From the NCBI GenBank assembly GCA_014727815.1, contig WJMS01000160.1, forward strand, positions 1 through 35,760: a stretch of DNA of 35,760 nt, written 5' to 3'. Every line of letters starts with the position of its first letter. The stretch's first letter is position 1. The notes under the pieces were generated by a model. It saw only the letters and a program-made list of their open reading frames with translations, was not told where the DNA came from and made no database searches. Made by a program: the position numbers and the translations under genes. Below, piece after piece: positions 13,394 to 20,994 of this stretch. Source of the DNA: a candidate division GN15 bacterium (GTDB lineage: Bacteria; Zixibacteria; MSB-5A5; GN15; FEB-12).

Positions 13394-14545
13394 ATGACCC
13401 GCAAAATCTTCCTGCCGCTGCTTGCAATGGCCCTGCTGCTCTGGGCTGTCGGCTGTTCCGAGAACAGCGCCGAGAGCCCGCAGCCTGACGAGCTGAGTCT
13501 CGACGAAGACTTCGGCGGCTACCTCGCCACTAATGAATCTCCGGCTTTTGATGATCCCGACTTGATGGCCTCCGAAGAGGACGAGACCGAGTACGATGAT
13601 CCGCTGGCGTTCAGCCCGGAGATCCAGGAACTCGAAAACGACCCGTCGGCCGGCGCCTTCCATCTTCGCGCCGTCTGGGGCAACCTTCGCTTTGACAGCA
13701 CCGACACCGACCTGACCGACTGGACCGGTTCTCTCGAGGTGTCACGCGGTGGTATCGTCATTCGCCGGACAATCCGGTTTGAACTCGGCCAGGACTATAT
13801 CGTACCGCGTGTTCAGCGCGACCTGCTCGAATTCGTCTCGCAGACATCGGTGCATCATGATGGTATCGTCACCGACCTGCTGATTCCGGAACTCGAGCCG
13901 GTTATCGACACCACGGTCAACTACGAGGTCGACAGCCTGGGTGACACGACCGAAGTGATCGTGATCGACACGATCCCGCCGGATCCGGAACCGGTCACGG
14001 TGACATTCCGCACCGGTCCGTACAGCAACACCTTCTCGCTGGGTGACCTGGTCGCCCTGGATACGGTGATTGATCTCGCCGATGGCAACCAGGTGGCCTT
14101 CACTTCCTTCCAGTACAGCCGCTGCCCGAAGGGCGCCCTGGCGGGATTCTGGGGGCATGATGAAAACGGCCGGGGTGTATTCCGCGGTCGCTGGATTTCA
14201 CAGACCGGCCTGGTGGTCGGTTGGGTGCGCGGTCACTACGGTGTGAACTCTGACGGGGACCGGGTTCTCTTCGGCAAGTGGATCAGTCGCAACGGCCAGT
14301 TCGAAGGCTTCCTGTCCGGTACCTATGAACCGCACCCGAGCGAGAATGCCTCCGATGTCGCCCAGGGACGCGCGGGCGGTAAGTTCGAAGCACGGATTTA
14401 CGCCGCCAATCGTACCGAAATCGGCCAGGTGCGGGGTCACTACAAGAGTTCGCATCGCTTCCGCATCGGGTACTTCCAGGGTCGCTGGGCGCTGGATTGC
14501 CCACAGACCGACAACACCGGCGGTGAGGGCTCGATAGTGTTCTAA
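13394..14545 (+). CDS. Lipoprotein with repeated W-x-x-G / RGxY modules
   Basis: The 383-residue product starts at ATG 13394, 8 nt after AAGGAG; the track start at 13277 is upstream noise. The signal peptide ends WAVGC (lipobox). An acidic linker follows (DELSLDEDFGG, EEDETEYDDP). The C-terminal 120 residues contain several degenerate copies of a Gly/Trp/Arg unit: GFWGHDENGRGVFRGRW, LVVGWVRGHYG, RVLFGKWISRNGQFEGFLSGTY, IGQVRGHY and GYFQGRW. This looks like a short beta-strand repeat, perhaps a blade- or solenoid-like surface domain. I do not recognise a named family. A strong terminator follows, and the gene appears monocistronic. Confidence 0.8.
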   Translation: MTRKIFLPLLAMALLLWAVGCSENSAESPQPDELSLDEDFGGYLATNESPAFDDPDLMASEEDETEYDDPLAFSPEIQELENDPSAGAFHLRAVWGNLRFDSTDTDLTDWTGSLEVSRGGIVIRRTIRFELGQDYIVPRVQRDLLEFVSQTSVHHDGIVTDLLIPELEPVIDTTVNYEVDSLGDTTEVIVIDTIPPDPEPVTVTFRTGPYSNTFSLGDLVALDTVIDLADGNQVAFTSFQYSRCPKGALAGFWGHDENGRGVFRGRWISQTGLVVGWVRGHYGVNSDGDRVLFGKWISRNGQFEGFLSGTYEPHPSENASDVAQGRAGGKFEARIYAANRTEIGQVRGHYKSSHRFRIGYFQGRWALDCPQTDNTGGEGSIVF

Positions 14546-14616
14546 GCCTCCCGTGCAATCGCTGACCAACGCTCCGTGTTCGGTCTCCTACCCGCGGCTT
14601 TGACCGGACACACACC

Positions 14617-14652
14617 GGCCGACCATCGAACCGATGGTCGGCCTTACTTATT
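14617..14652 (+). terminator. Strong intrinsic terminator after the repeat lipoprotein
   Basis: GGCCGACCATCG (14617-14628) pairs perfectly with CGATGGTCGGCC (14632-14643), 12 bp with a 3-nt loop, followed by TTACTTATT. A weaker stem (GTGTTCGGTC with GACCGGACAC) lies just upstream. It separates this gene from the convergent TPR lipoprotein. Confidence 0.85.
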
Positions 14653-14683
14653 CAGGTCGGATGTGAGCGATCAGGTGTTATCG

Positions 14684-15541
14684 TCAGCCGCTGAGGGTGT
14701 CGATGCGCTGCTGGATGCGTTCCAGCACCGAGTCCACCGGAAAGTAGCCCTCGACATACGGCTTGATCTCGTTCAGGAGTTCTTTGGCCTCGCGCTGCTT
14801 GTCAAGCTCAGGCTGACCGGTCAGCACATTGGCCAGATTCAGTTTGAGATCAACCAGGCCGGTGTCTTCGGCTATCAATCGACGGAGAATTCTCTCAGCT
14901 CTGCCGTACTCTTGCTGTGAACCGTACAGCACCGCCTTGGCCGCCTGGTAGACGGTCTTGGGACCGAAGCGTTCCATGGCCGAATCGAGATACTCATGGC
15001 CGACTTCGGCCGAGTCCACTGTGATCGAGGCATTGGCAAACTCGACATACCGAGTTGAGTCCTGCGGGTTCGTATCGAGATAGCGTTTAAGGTAGATATA
15101 GTGGTTGATCGGCCAGCCTTCCATCTTCCACAGGTCGGCCAGCATGAGATAGTACTCCTGCGGCGGATCGCCGGTATCGATCAGGGTACGAATGCTGGAG
15201 ATGGCTATGTCGGACTGGTCGAGCGCCAGGGCAACATCGAGTCGCTCCCGGGCAACCTCGGCGTCATCCTTATGGAGAATTGCGGCCCGGTTCAGGTAGA
15301 CCAGGGCGGAATCGTAGCGGGAATCCCGCTTGTAGCTGACGCCCGTGAAATAGAGCAGTTCGCGATCGGAGGGCGCTTTCTGGAGGCCTTTCAGCAGGTA
15401 GTCGCGAGCCGATTCATAGTCTTCGTTGAGAAACGCCTGCACGCCGGCCCGCTTGAGTTCTTCGACCGAGGTCGGTTCGCTGCCGCAGCCGGCCAGCAGG
15501 AGGACCGCCGCGGCACAGGCGGTCAGCAGTATATTCTTCAT
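14684..15541 (-). CDS. TPR lipoprotein
   Basis: The product of about 285 residues starts MKNILLTACAAAVLLLAGC; the lipobox LAGC marks lipidation. From about residue 25 it is a series of TPR units: GVQAFLNEDYESARDYLLKG, LLYFTGVSYKRDSRYDSALV, then further helix pairs (ERILRRLIAEDTGLVDLKLN). Such lipoproteins often serve in envelope assembly complexes or as interaction scaffolds. Tandem ATGs lie at 15544 and 15541; GGAGG is 6 nt before the second and 3 nt before the first. The track ORF start (15583) lies upstream of the ribosome binding site. It is divergent from the dprA operon. Confidence 0.82.
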   Translation of the reverse strand: MKNILLTACAAAVLLLAGCGSEPTSVEELKRAGVQAFLNEDYESARDYLLKGLQKAPSDRELLYFTGVSYKRDSRYDSALVYLNRAAILHKDDAEVARERLDVALALDQSDIAISSIRTLIDTGDPPQEYYLMLADLWKMEGWPINHYIYLKRYLDTNPQDSTRYVEFANASITVDSAEVGHEYLDSAMERFGPKTVYQAAKAVLYGSQQEYGRAERILRRLIAEDTGLVDLKLNLANVLTGQPELDKQREAKELLNEIKPYVEGYFPVDSVLERIQQRIDTLSG

Positions 15542-15631
15542 CATTTGCCTCCAACACAGATGTGACTCGCAGTATAACGCCATTTGCTCGGTATTTCAAG
15601 CAGGCCGCCGGAGCCGCGCAGCCGGGATGAC

Positions 15632-15659
15632 TTGACACCACCCCGCCTGTCGCTACATT
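15632..15659 (+). promoter_or_regulatory. Promoter of the dprA operon, leaderless type
   Basis: A perfect TTGACA (15632-15637), a 16-nt spacer and TACATT (15654-15659). The dprA ATG begins 5 nt after the -10 box, so the expected transcription start (about 15665-15666) coincides with the ATG. There is no Shine-Dalgarno. This is the clearest leaderless arrangement in the window. Confidence 0.6.
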
Positions 15660-15664
15660 GCGGC

Positions 15665-16570
15665 ATGACAAATGTTTCCGACTATCCCCAGCAAACCCAC
15701 CTGGTAGCGCTGTGCACCCTGTCAGGTGTTTCGCCGCGCCTGTTCGACTTGCTGTTTGCGCGTTACGGCGAGACCGAGAAGATTCTCAAGGCCAACAAGG
15801 CATCGCTGCTCAAGATCGACGGCATGAGCTCGGCCCAGGCCGGCCGGATTACCTCCGCAAAGGATCGGCTCGAGGATGCCCGAAGGCTGCTGACCCGGCT
15901 CGAGGAGCGTGATATCACAGTGGTCACGTTTTTTGATAGGAACTACGGTGAGCTGCTCTCGGAGTTGAACGACCCGCCGCCGATCCTGTTTGTGCGCGGC
16001 TCGATGCCCGATCGCAACGAAAAATCGGTGACACTGATCGGCACCGAGTCGGCCACCGCTCCCGGGATCGAACTGACCACCGAGCTGGCCCGTCGGTTCG
16101 GGCAGGCGGGCGTGCAGGTGATCTCGAGTCTTCGCGGCGGAATCGATGCGGCCGCGCATCTCGGCGCCCGCGCCGGTGGGGGAACCTCGTATGCGGTAAT
16201 CGATACCGGCTTCGATCGGCTCAGCGATGAAAAGACGATGCCGCTGGCGATCGATATTGTCGAGCATGGTGGTGTGATCAGTGAGTACGCCCCCGACCAC
16301 AAAGCCACCCAGGATACGCTCGAGCAATCCAACCGGTTGCTGGTTGGCCTGTCGCAGGCGGTGGTGGTAACCGAGGTGTATGGCGATTCCGACAAGACGC
16401 TCGACCTGCTGTCGTTTTGCCGGATGATCGGCAAAATGGCCTTCATGATGGTCGACCCCGATCAGGGGGCGTTCGCCGATGAGAAATCGCTGCAGAAAGC
16501 GCTGGAATACGGGGCGTTGCCGATGAAGGGGCTCGAGCACACTGAAGACATCATCCGATCACTGGTGTGA
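15665..16570 (+). CDS. Divergent DprA/Smf-family DNA-processing protein
   Basis: The 301-residue protein has an N-terminal helix-hairpin-helix-like region (LLKIDGMSSAQAGRI, about 48-62) and a Rossmann-type DprA core: VTLIGTES near 122, ISSLRGGIDAAAHLGARAGGG near 153-173, a VISEYAP stretch and SNRLLVGLSQAVVV at about 222-235. DprA loads RecA on incoming single-stranded DNA in natural transformation. Key positions differ from the classical sequence: GTR is GTE, SGLARGID is SSLRGGID, the FPxRNR loop reads LEQSNR, and the usual SGSLxTA reads SDKTLDL. It may therefore be a diverged paralogue with altered ligand binding. It heads a five-gene operon. Confidence 0.8.
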   Translation: MTNVSDYPQQTHLVALCTLSGVSPRLFDLLFARYGETEKILKANKASLLKIDGMSSAQAGRITSAKDRLEDARRLLTRLEERDITVVTFFDRNYGELLSELNDPPPILFVRGSMPDRNEKSVTLIGTESATAPGIELTTELARRFGQAGVQVISSLRGGIDAAAHLGARAGGGTSYAVIDTGFDRLSDEKTMPLAIDIVEHGGVISEYAPDHKATQDTLEQSNRLLVGLSQAVVVTEVYGDSDKTLDLLSFCRMIGKMAFMMVDPDQGAFADEKSLQKALEYGALPMKGLEHTEDIIRSLV

Positions 16571-16594
16571 CCGGTAGTTCCGCGAGAGTTGCCC

Positions 16595-17221
16595 ATGGAT
16601 GACACCTACCGCACGATCGGCCGAGAGAGCCGGGTGGAGACGAAGGTCAAGGGCTCCCGCTTTATCGCCGAATCACGGCTGGTGGCGACAGTCGATGAGG
16701 CTATGGCGCGGCTGGAAAACATCCGGAAACGTGAGCACGCCGCCACCCACCACTGCTGGGCATACCGGGTCGGCCTGGACAATGAACAGGTCTTCAAGTA
16801 TTCCGACGACGGCGAGCCGACCGGAACGGCCGGGCGACCGATTTTCGATGTGATCGAGGGTGACGATGTAACGCACTGCCTGATCGTGGTCACTCGCTAC
16901 TACGGCGGCACCAAGCTCGGGACCGGGGGGCTGGCGCGCGCCTACGGCGAGGCAGCCCGCGAGGTGATGAATTCATCGCGGGTGACGGTGCGGCATCTGA
17001 CGCAGCGTTTTGAACTTGAACTGGACTTCTCTCACTACAAAGTTGTTGAATTGATGCTGGCCAGGTTGAAAGCGACAGTCCGGGACTCGCAATTCACTGA
17101 CCGGGTGCGGTTGGTCGTCGAGGTGCGGCAGTCCCTGGCCGAGCGACTGGAACGAGAATATGTCGAACTCACGCACGGCAAAGCGAAAATCGAGGCGATT
17201 GACGGCGCCGAGTCGGATTGA
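16595..17221 (+). CDS. yigZ: YigZ/IMPACT (UPF0029) family protein
   Basis: A 208-residue protein typical for the family. It has the N-terminal IMPACT domain with the hallmark motifs KYSDDGEPTGTAGRPI (about 71-86) and VVTRYYGGTKLGTGGLARAYG (about 98-118), then a C-terminal ferredoxin-like domain of the elongation-factor-G type. The family is widely conserved and linked to translation-related or stress functions, with no firm enzyme activity known. ATG 16595 is preferred over the in-frame TTG at 16589. It lies 24 nt after the dprA-like gene and overlaps the kinase gene by up to 62 nt. Confidence 0.9.
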   Translation: MDDTYRTIGRESRVETKVKGSRFIAESRLVATVDEAMARLENIRKREHAATHHCWAYRVGLDNEQVFKYSDDGEPTGTAGRPIFDVIEGDDVTHCLIVVTRYYGGTKLGTGGLARAYGEAAREVMNSSRVTVRHLTQRFELELDFSHYKVVELMLARLKATVRDSQFTDRVRLVVEVRQSLAERLEREYVELTHGKAKIEAIDGAESD

Positions 17222-18116
17222 TTGTCTTGGCCTGGGTATTATTCCGCTGGATATCCTGATGGAGGTGCCGCACTTTCCGCCCGCCGGCGGCAAGCTGAAT
17301 GCCTCCGGGATGATGATCCAGGGCGGCGGTCCGGCGCCAAATGCGATGATCGGGCTGGCTCGCCTGGGCCTGAAGACGGCGGTGGTCGCTGCGGTCGGTA
17401 ATGACCTGACCGCCGAGATGTCTCGTCGGGAACTGACCAAAGAGGGGGTGAGCGACAGGTACCTGATCGAAAAGAAGGCATCATCGGACCTTGCCATCGG
17501 CTATATCGAACGCGACAGCGGCGACCGCACGCTGGTGCTGCACCGGGGTGTGCGACTGAAACCACGGGACATCGTGACCTCGTCGCTGCCGCTGCCACGG
17601 GTGGTGCATCTCGATGGCCGCGACATGCCCGCCTGTATGAAGATGGCCCGGTGGGCCAAACGGGTCGGCGCCAAAGTGTCGTTTGATATCGGCTCGATGC
17701 GCAACGATGTCTCGGAGATCTTCCCGCTGGTGGATCATCTCGTGGTCGCCGATGCCTACGCGTTGCCGTTCACGAAAAGCCGCACCGGGCGCGCGGCGGT
17801 CAAGAAGCTGGCCGAGTTGTGTCCGGGAACGATTGTCGTCACCGAGGGAATCAAGGGACAGGTGGCGCTCGAAGACGGCAGGCTCTATCGGCAGCAGGCG
17901 TTCAGGGTCGATACGGTTGATACGACCGGCGCCGGCGATGCCTTCCATGTCGGTTACCTGTACGGTTTATTGAAACATGAGGACATCCAGGTGCGGATGC
18001 TGCTCGGATCGGCCGCCGCCGCGTTGAACTGCACGCGGCTGGGCGCTCGGGCCGGCCTGCCGAGTCACCGGCAGTTGACGCGCTTTTTGAAGGGATCGCC
18101 CACACGCTATGCTTGA
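17160..18116 (+). CDS. PfkB/ribokinase-family carbohydrate kinase
   Basis: The protein of up to 318 residues has the two PfkB signatures: an N-terminal Gly-rich region (GGGPAPNAMIGLARLG, about 55-70) and the C-terminal ATP-binding/anion-hole motif DTTGAGDAFHVGYLYG (about 258-273) with the catalytic Asp. PfkB enzymes phosphorylate sugars, nucleosides or related alcohols; the substrate cannot be read from sequence. The N-terminus is uncertain: ATG 17160 overlaps yigZ by 62 nt, while a TTG at 17199 with GAGG upstream gives MTAPSRIDCLGLG and a 23-nt overlap. The first 13 residues are Lys/Arg-rich and not family-like, so 17199 may be correct. Its end overlaps the PAP2 gene by 8 nt. Confidence 0.87.
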   Translation: MSNSRTAKRKSRRLTAPSRIDCLGLGIIPLDILMEVPHFPPAGGKLNASGMMIQGGGPAPNAMIGLARLGLKTAVVAAVGNDLTAEMSRRELTKEGVSDRYLIEKKASSDLAIGYIERDSGDRTLVLHRGVRLKPRDIVTSSLPLPRVVHLDGRDMPACMKMARWAKRVGAKVSFDIGSMRNDVSEIFPLVDHLVVADAYALPFTKSRTGRAAVKKLAELCPGTIVVTEGIKGQVALEDGRLYRQQAFRVDTVDTTGAGDAFHVGYLYGLLKHEDIQVRMLLGSAAAALNCTRLGARAGLPSHRQLTRFLKGSPTRYA

Positions 18117-18747
18117 GTGGCTGATTGAAATCGACCGGGCGCTCTTTTTGTTCTTGAACATGACCATCGCCAACCCGGTCACCGATGCCATCATGCCGGT
18201 GGTCACCAGCGATGATCTGCTTCGCGTCATGTACGGGCTGGCTTTGATCCTCTGTTTGTGGAAAGGCGACGCCCGCCTGCGCTGGCTGGTGTTGTTTTCG
18301 GGCATTACCCTGACGCTGACCGACCAGACCGCGGCCAACTTCCTGAAACACGCGATCGAACGACCGCGACCCTGTCACGAGGGGCAGTTCATCGAGCAGA
18401 TCAACCTGCTGGTCGGGTGTGGCGGTGGCTACGCGATGCCATCGGCGCACGCGGCCAATTCGTTCGGGCAGGCGTTGATGTTCGGGATTGCGTATCGCAA
18501 GGTGCGCTGGTACCTGATTGGCTTTGCGGCGCTGGTTTCAATCAGTCGGGTCTTTGTCGGCGTGCATTATCCGTTTGATGTGCTTGGCGGGGCACTGCTG
18601 GGTGGCCTGCTGGGTACGCTGGTCTTTCTGCTGTTCGAGTTTCTCCGCAGGCGATGGCTGCCGCCGAAGAGTCTTCGCGAGAAACCCGCCCTTTCCCTCG
18701 CCGAGCAGGGCGAGCTTCCCCCCAACGCCACCGATGAGAGGAGATAG
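18109..18747 (+). CDS. PAP2-superfamily membrane phosphatase
   Basis: A 212-residue integral membrane protein with several hydrophobic helices and the three-part PAP2 active site: KHAIERPRP (KX6RP), PSAH (about 112-115) and SRVFVGVHYPFDV (SRX5HX3D). The family removes phosphate from lipid phosphates such as phosphatidate, phosphatidylglycerol-phosphate or undecaprenyl diphosphate, the active site facing the periplasm. The exact substrate is open. Because the window also holds a potential sphingolipid cluster, a lipid-phosphate role is conceivable. It overlaps the kinase gene by 8 nt and ends 3 nt before the macro-domain gene, so all are co-transcribed. Confidence 0.9.
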   Translation: MLEWLIEIDRALFLFLNMTIANPVTDAIMPVVTSDDLLRVMYGLALILCLWKGDARLRWLVLFSGITLTLTDQTAANFLKHAIERPRPCHEGQFIEQINLLVGCGGGYAMPSAHAANSFGQALMFGIAYRKVRWYLIGFAALVSISRVFVGVHYPFDVLGGALLGGLLGTLVFLLFEFLRRRWLPPKSLREKPALSLAEQGELPPNATDERR

Positions 18748-18750
18748 CCG

Positions 18751-19251
18751 ATGCCGGTCCAACTGGAAGTTGTCCAGGGTGATATCACGCAGACGAACAC
18801 CGAGGTCATAGTCAACGCCGCCAACAACGAATTCTGGATGGGATCCGGGGTAGCCGGCGCCATCAAACGGGCCGGGGGTGAAGTTATCGAGACTGAGGCG
18901 ATGGCCAAGGGGCCGGTGCTGCCCGGCAATGCCGTCTTCACTACGGCGGGGAAACTTCGTTTCAAGTATGTCATTCACGCCGCCGTGATGGGTCAGAGTC
19001 TGCGCACCTCGGACAAACTGATCCGTCAATCGACTATCGCCGCCCTGCGGTTGACCGACGAACTCACGTGCCGCTCGGTGGCCCTGCCGGCTTTCGGCAC
19101 CGGGGTGGGTGGCTTCCCGATGAAAGCCTGCGCCAATATCATGGTCACCGCCGCTCGCGGCTTCGGCGACATGTCCACACACCTCGAGCGCGTGCAGTTC
19201 TGCCTGTTTGATGATGTCGGGTATAAGCTGTTTAAGGACGCGATCGGCTGA
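18751..19251 (+). CDS. Macro-domain protein (ADP-ribose binding)
   Basis: The 166-residue protein consists of one macro domain. It has the early motif VVQGDITQTNTEVIVNAANN (about 7-26), the Gly-rich GSGVAGAIKRAGG, and the distal loop ALPAFGTGVGGFP (about 110-122) that cradles the distal ribose and phosphates. Macro domains bind ADP-ribose, and many hydrolyse O-acetyl-ADP-ribose or remove ADP-ribose from proteins or nucleic acids. No ADP-ribosyltransferase or sirtuin gene is nearby. It is the last gene of the dprA-like operon and is convergent with the next gene, only 3 nt between stops. Confidence 0.93.
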   Translation: MPVQLEVVQGDITQTNTEVIVNAANNEFWMGSGVAGAIKRAGGEVIETEAMAKGPVLPGNAVFTTAGKLRFKYVIHAAVMGQSLRTSDKLIRQSTIAALRLTDELTCRSVALPAFGTGVGGFPMKACANIMVTAARGFGDMSTHLERVQFCLFDDVGYKLFKDAIG

Positions 19252-19254
19252 GGC

Positions 19255-19806
19255 TTAGTCGATTCTTGCCCGGAAGTTGCCGTCGAACGTGACCTGCTGG
19301 CCCGCCTGACTGGTGAAGACGCCGTCGATACGCGCATAGAGATGTTCACTGACGATTGAGTCGACCACCAGTTTACCGCCCGGATCGGGCAAAAAGACCT
19401 TCTCAACCATCGGCTGCTCATACCGCCCGCGCAGCTGTACGACTGCGTTGCCGGTCAGGTCAATACTATCAGGCGCCGGCACCGGGGGCAGTTGCAGGTA
19501 CAGATCGCTTTGCAGGTTTTCGTCGAACTGAACAAACTCCTGGAGGAATTCGGTATCGACCGTCCGTCCGCGAGTCTGGGTCGACAGCACCAGGCAGCTA
19601 CCGGCGCCGGGGGTGACTTTCCGGTCGGCATACAGATTGGTCAGTCTTACTCCGGGGATATACTCGGTGGTGACAACCGTGACTTTGCGGCGGTCTTCCC
19701 CGGCCGCCATGTACAATTCGCGACGGTAGCGACTGGTGCAGCCAAGCAACCAGCTCAGCGCCAGGGTGACAATGAGCAGCGTGGTGGTAATTGATCTCAT
19801 GGTCAT
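19255..19806 (-). CDS. Small lipoprotein of unknown function
   Basis: From ATG 19806 the product is 183 residues, beginning MTMRSITTTLLIVTLALSWLLGC; LLGC is a lipobox. The mature part is predominantly beta (ELYMAAGEDRRKVTVVTTEY, then SDLYLQLPPVPAPDSI, and a C-terminal VTFDGNFRARID). I do not recognise the family. The track start at 19839 precedes the signal peptide by 11 unlikely residues. It lies 57 nt after the acyltransferase gene in the same direction, so it may be the last gene of the SPT-like operon. Confidence 0.75.
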   Translation of the reverse strand: MTMRSITTTLLIVTLALSWLLGCTSRYRRELYMAAGEDRRKVTVVTTEYIPGVRLTNLYADRKVTPGAGSCLVLSTQTRGRTVDTEFLQEFVQFDENLQSDLYLQLPPVPAPDSIDLTGNAVVQLRGRYEQPMVEKVFLPDPGGKLVVDSIVSEHLYARIDGVFTSQAGQQVTFDGNFRARID

Positions 19807-19863
19807 GATAGATACGTCCCGATCGGCTCGTTCGTGCAACAGTTTCGTGGCGGTGTCGCTGTC

Positions 19864-20991
19864 TCAGATCGGCATTTCCACGATCCGGTAGCGTTTGTAC
19901 TCACGCGCGCCCATCCGGGTCACCGCGCTGAGCACCAACTGGTTGGTCTCCAGCATCCAGGACAGCTCGGCCCAATCGTAGCCCTTTTCGACCCCTTTGC
20001 GAAACATCGCCACATACAACATCGAATCAACCGCCCGCTTCTGGAAATCCGGAACCACCCCCATGGTGATCATCCGCAGGCTGTCGATCTTGCTTTTTAC
20101 CTTGGTGTGCCAGAGCAGCTTGATCAGCCCGAAGGGCAGCAGCTTGCCGTTGAGGTATCGCAGGGCCTGGTTGATATCGGGCAGTGCGAGCAAAAACCCA
20201 ATCGGCTGGTCGTCGGCCTCGGCGATAAACACCAGGTCGGGATCGACAATTTGCCGCAGGTTCTTGGCCATATAGGCGAATTCATCGTCATCCATCGGTA
20301 CAAAGCCCCAGTTGTATTGCCAGGCCTGGTTGTAGATATCCTTCACACGCTGGATTTCCCGGTCGAACTCCTTCATGCGAAGGGATCGCACGGTGATACG
20401 CGAGCGCTTCATCAGCTTCTCGACTGTCGCCAGCACCCGGGGTGAGATATCGGCATCCTTGTCGAGCCGATGCGCCAGCACATCCATCACCTTCTTCATC
20501 CCGAACTGCTCGGCCAGGCGAGGCTGGTGCGGCTGGTTGTACGGCATCATGACCATCGGCGGCTTATCGAAACCATCGACCAGGAAGCCGATCTCATGAT
20601 TGGTGGAGAAGTTCATCGGCCCGCGCATCTTTTCCATGCCGGCTTTCTTGAGTGTGATCATAGCGACTTTAAGCAGGGGGCGGGCGATGTCGTAGTCATC
20701 GGGAGTGTCGAAAAATCCGAAAAAGCCCGTCTTTTCCATGTGGAATTCGTTATGCCGGTAGTTGATACATGTCGCACAGCGGCCGACCACCTCGCCCTCG
20801 CGCACGGCCAGAAACAACTTGGTCGTTGCGGTACGGTAGAACGGGTTTTTGTCTTTGTCGAAGAACTCCAGTCGCTCGGTGATCAGCGGCGCGACATAGT
20901 TTGGCTCATCCGCGTAGAGTCGGTTGGGATAGGTGATGAACTGCTTGAGTTGCGCCCGCGACTCGACCTCGATAACGTCAACCGAAGCCAT
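19864..20991 (-). CDS. GNAT-like acyltransferase paired with SPT
   Basis: The 375-residue protein has an acyl-CoA N-acyltransferase (GNAT-like) shape: an N-terminal segment YPNRLYADEPNYVAPLITER, the strand-helix KLFLAVREGEVVGRCATCINYRHNE with FFGFFDTPDD, then a second half with VFIAEADDQPIGFLLALPDI. This matches YghO-type proteins, which often lie beside serine-palmitoyltransferase-like genes. In Caulobacter a GNAT-like protein near SPT acts as the bacterial ceramide synthase, so N-acylation of a sphingoid base is a reasonable hypothesis, not a demonstrated function. Its start is 3 nt past the SPT-like stop, which implies tight co-expression. Confidence 0.8.
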   Translation of the reverse strand: MASVDVIEVESRAQLKQFITYPNRLYADEPNYVAPLITERLEFFDKDKNPFYRTATTKLFLAVREGEVVGRCATCINYRHNEFHMEKTGFFGFFDTPDDYDIARPLLKVAMITLKKAGMEKMRGPMNFSTNHEIGFLVDGFDKPPMVMMPYNQPHQPRLAEQFGMKKVMDVLAHRLDKDADISPRVLATVEKLMKRSRITVRSLRMKEFDREIQRVKDIYNQAWQYNWGFVPMDDDEFAYMAKNLRQIVDPDLVFIAEADDQPIGFLLALPDINQALRYLNGKLLPFGLIKLLWHTKVKSKIDSLRMITMGVVPDFQKRAVDSMLYVAMFRKGVEKGYDWAELSWMLETNQLVLSAVTRMGAREYKRYRIVEMPI

Positions 20992-20994
20992 GGA

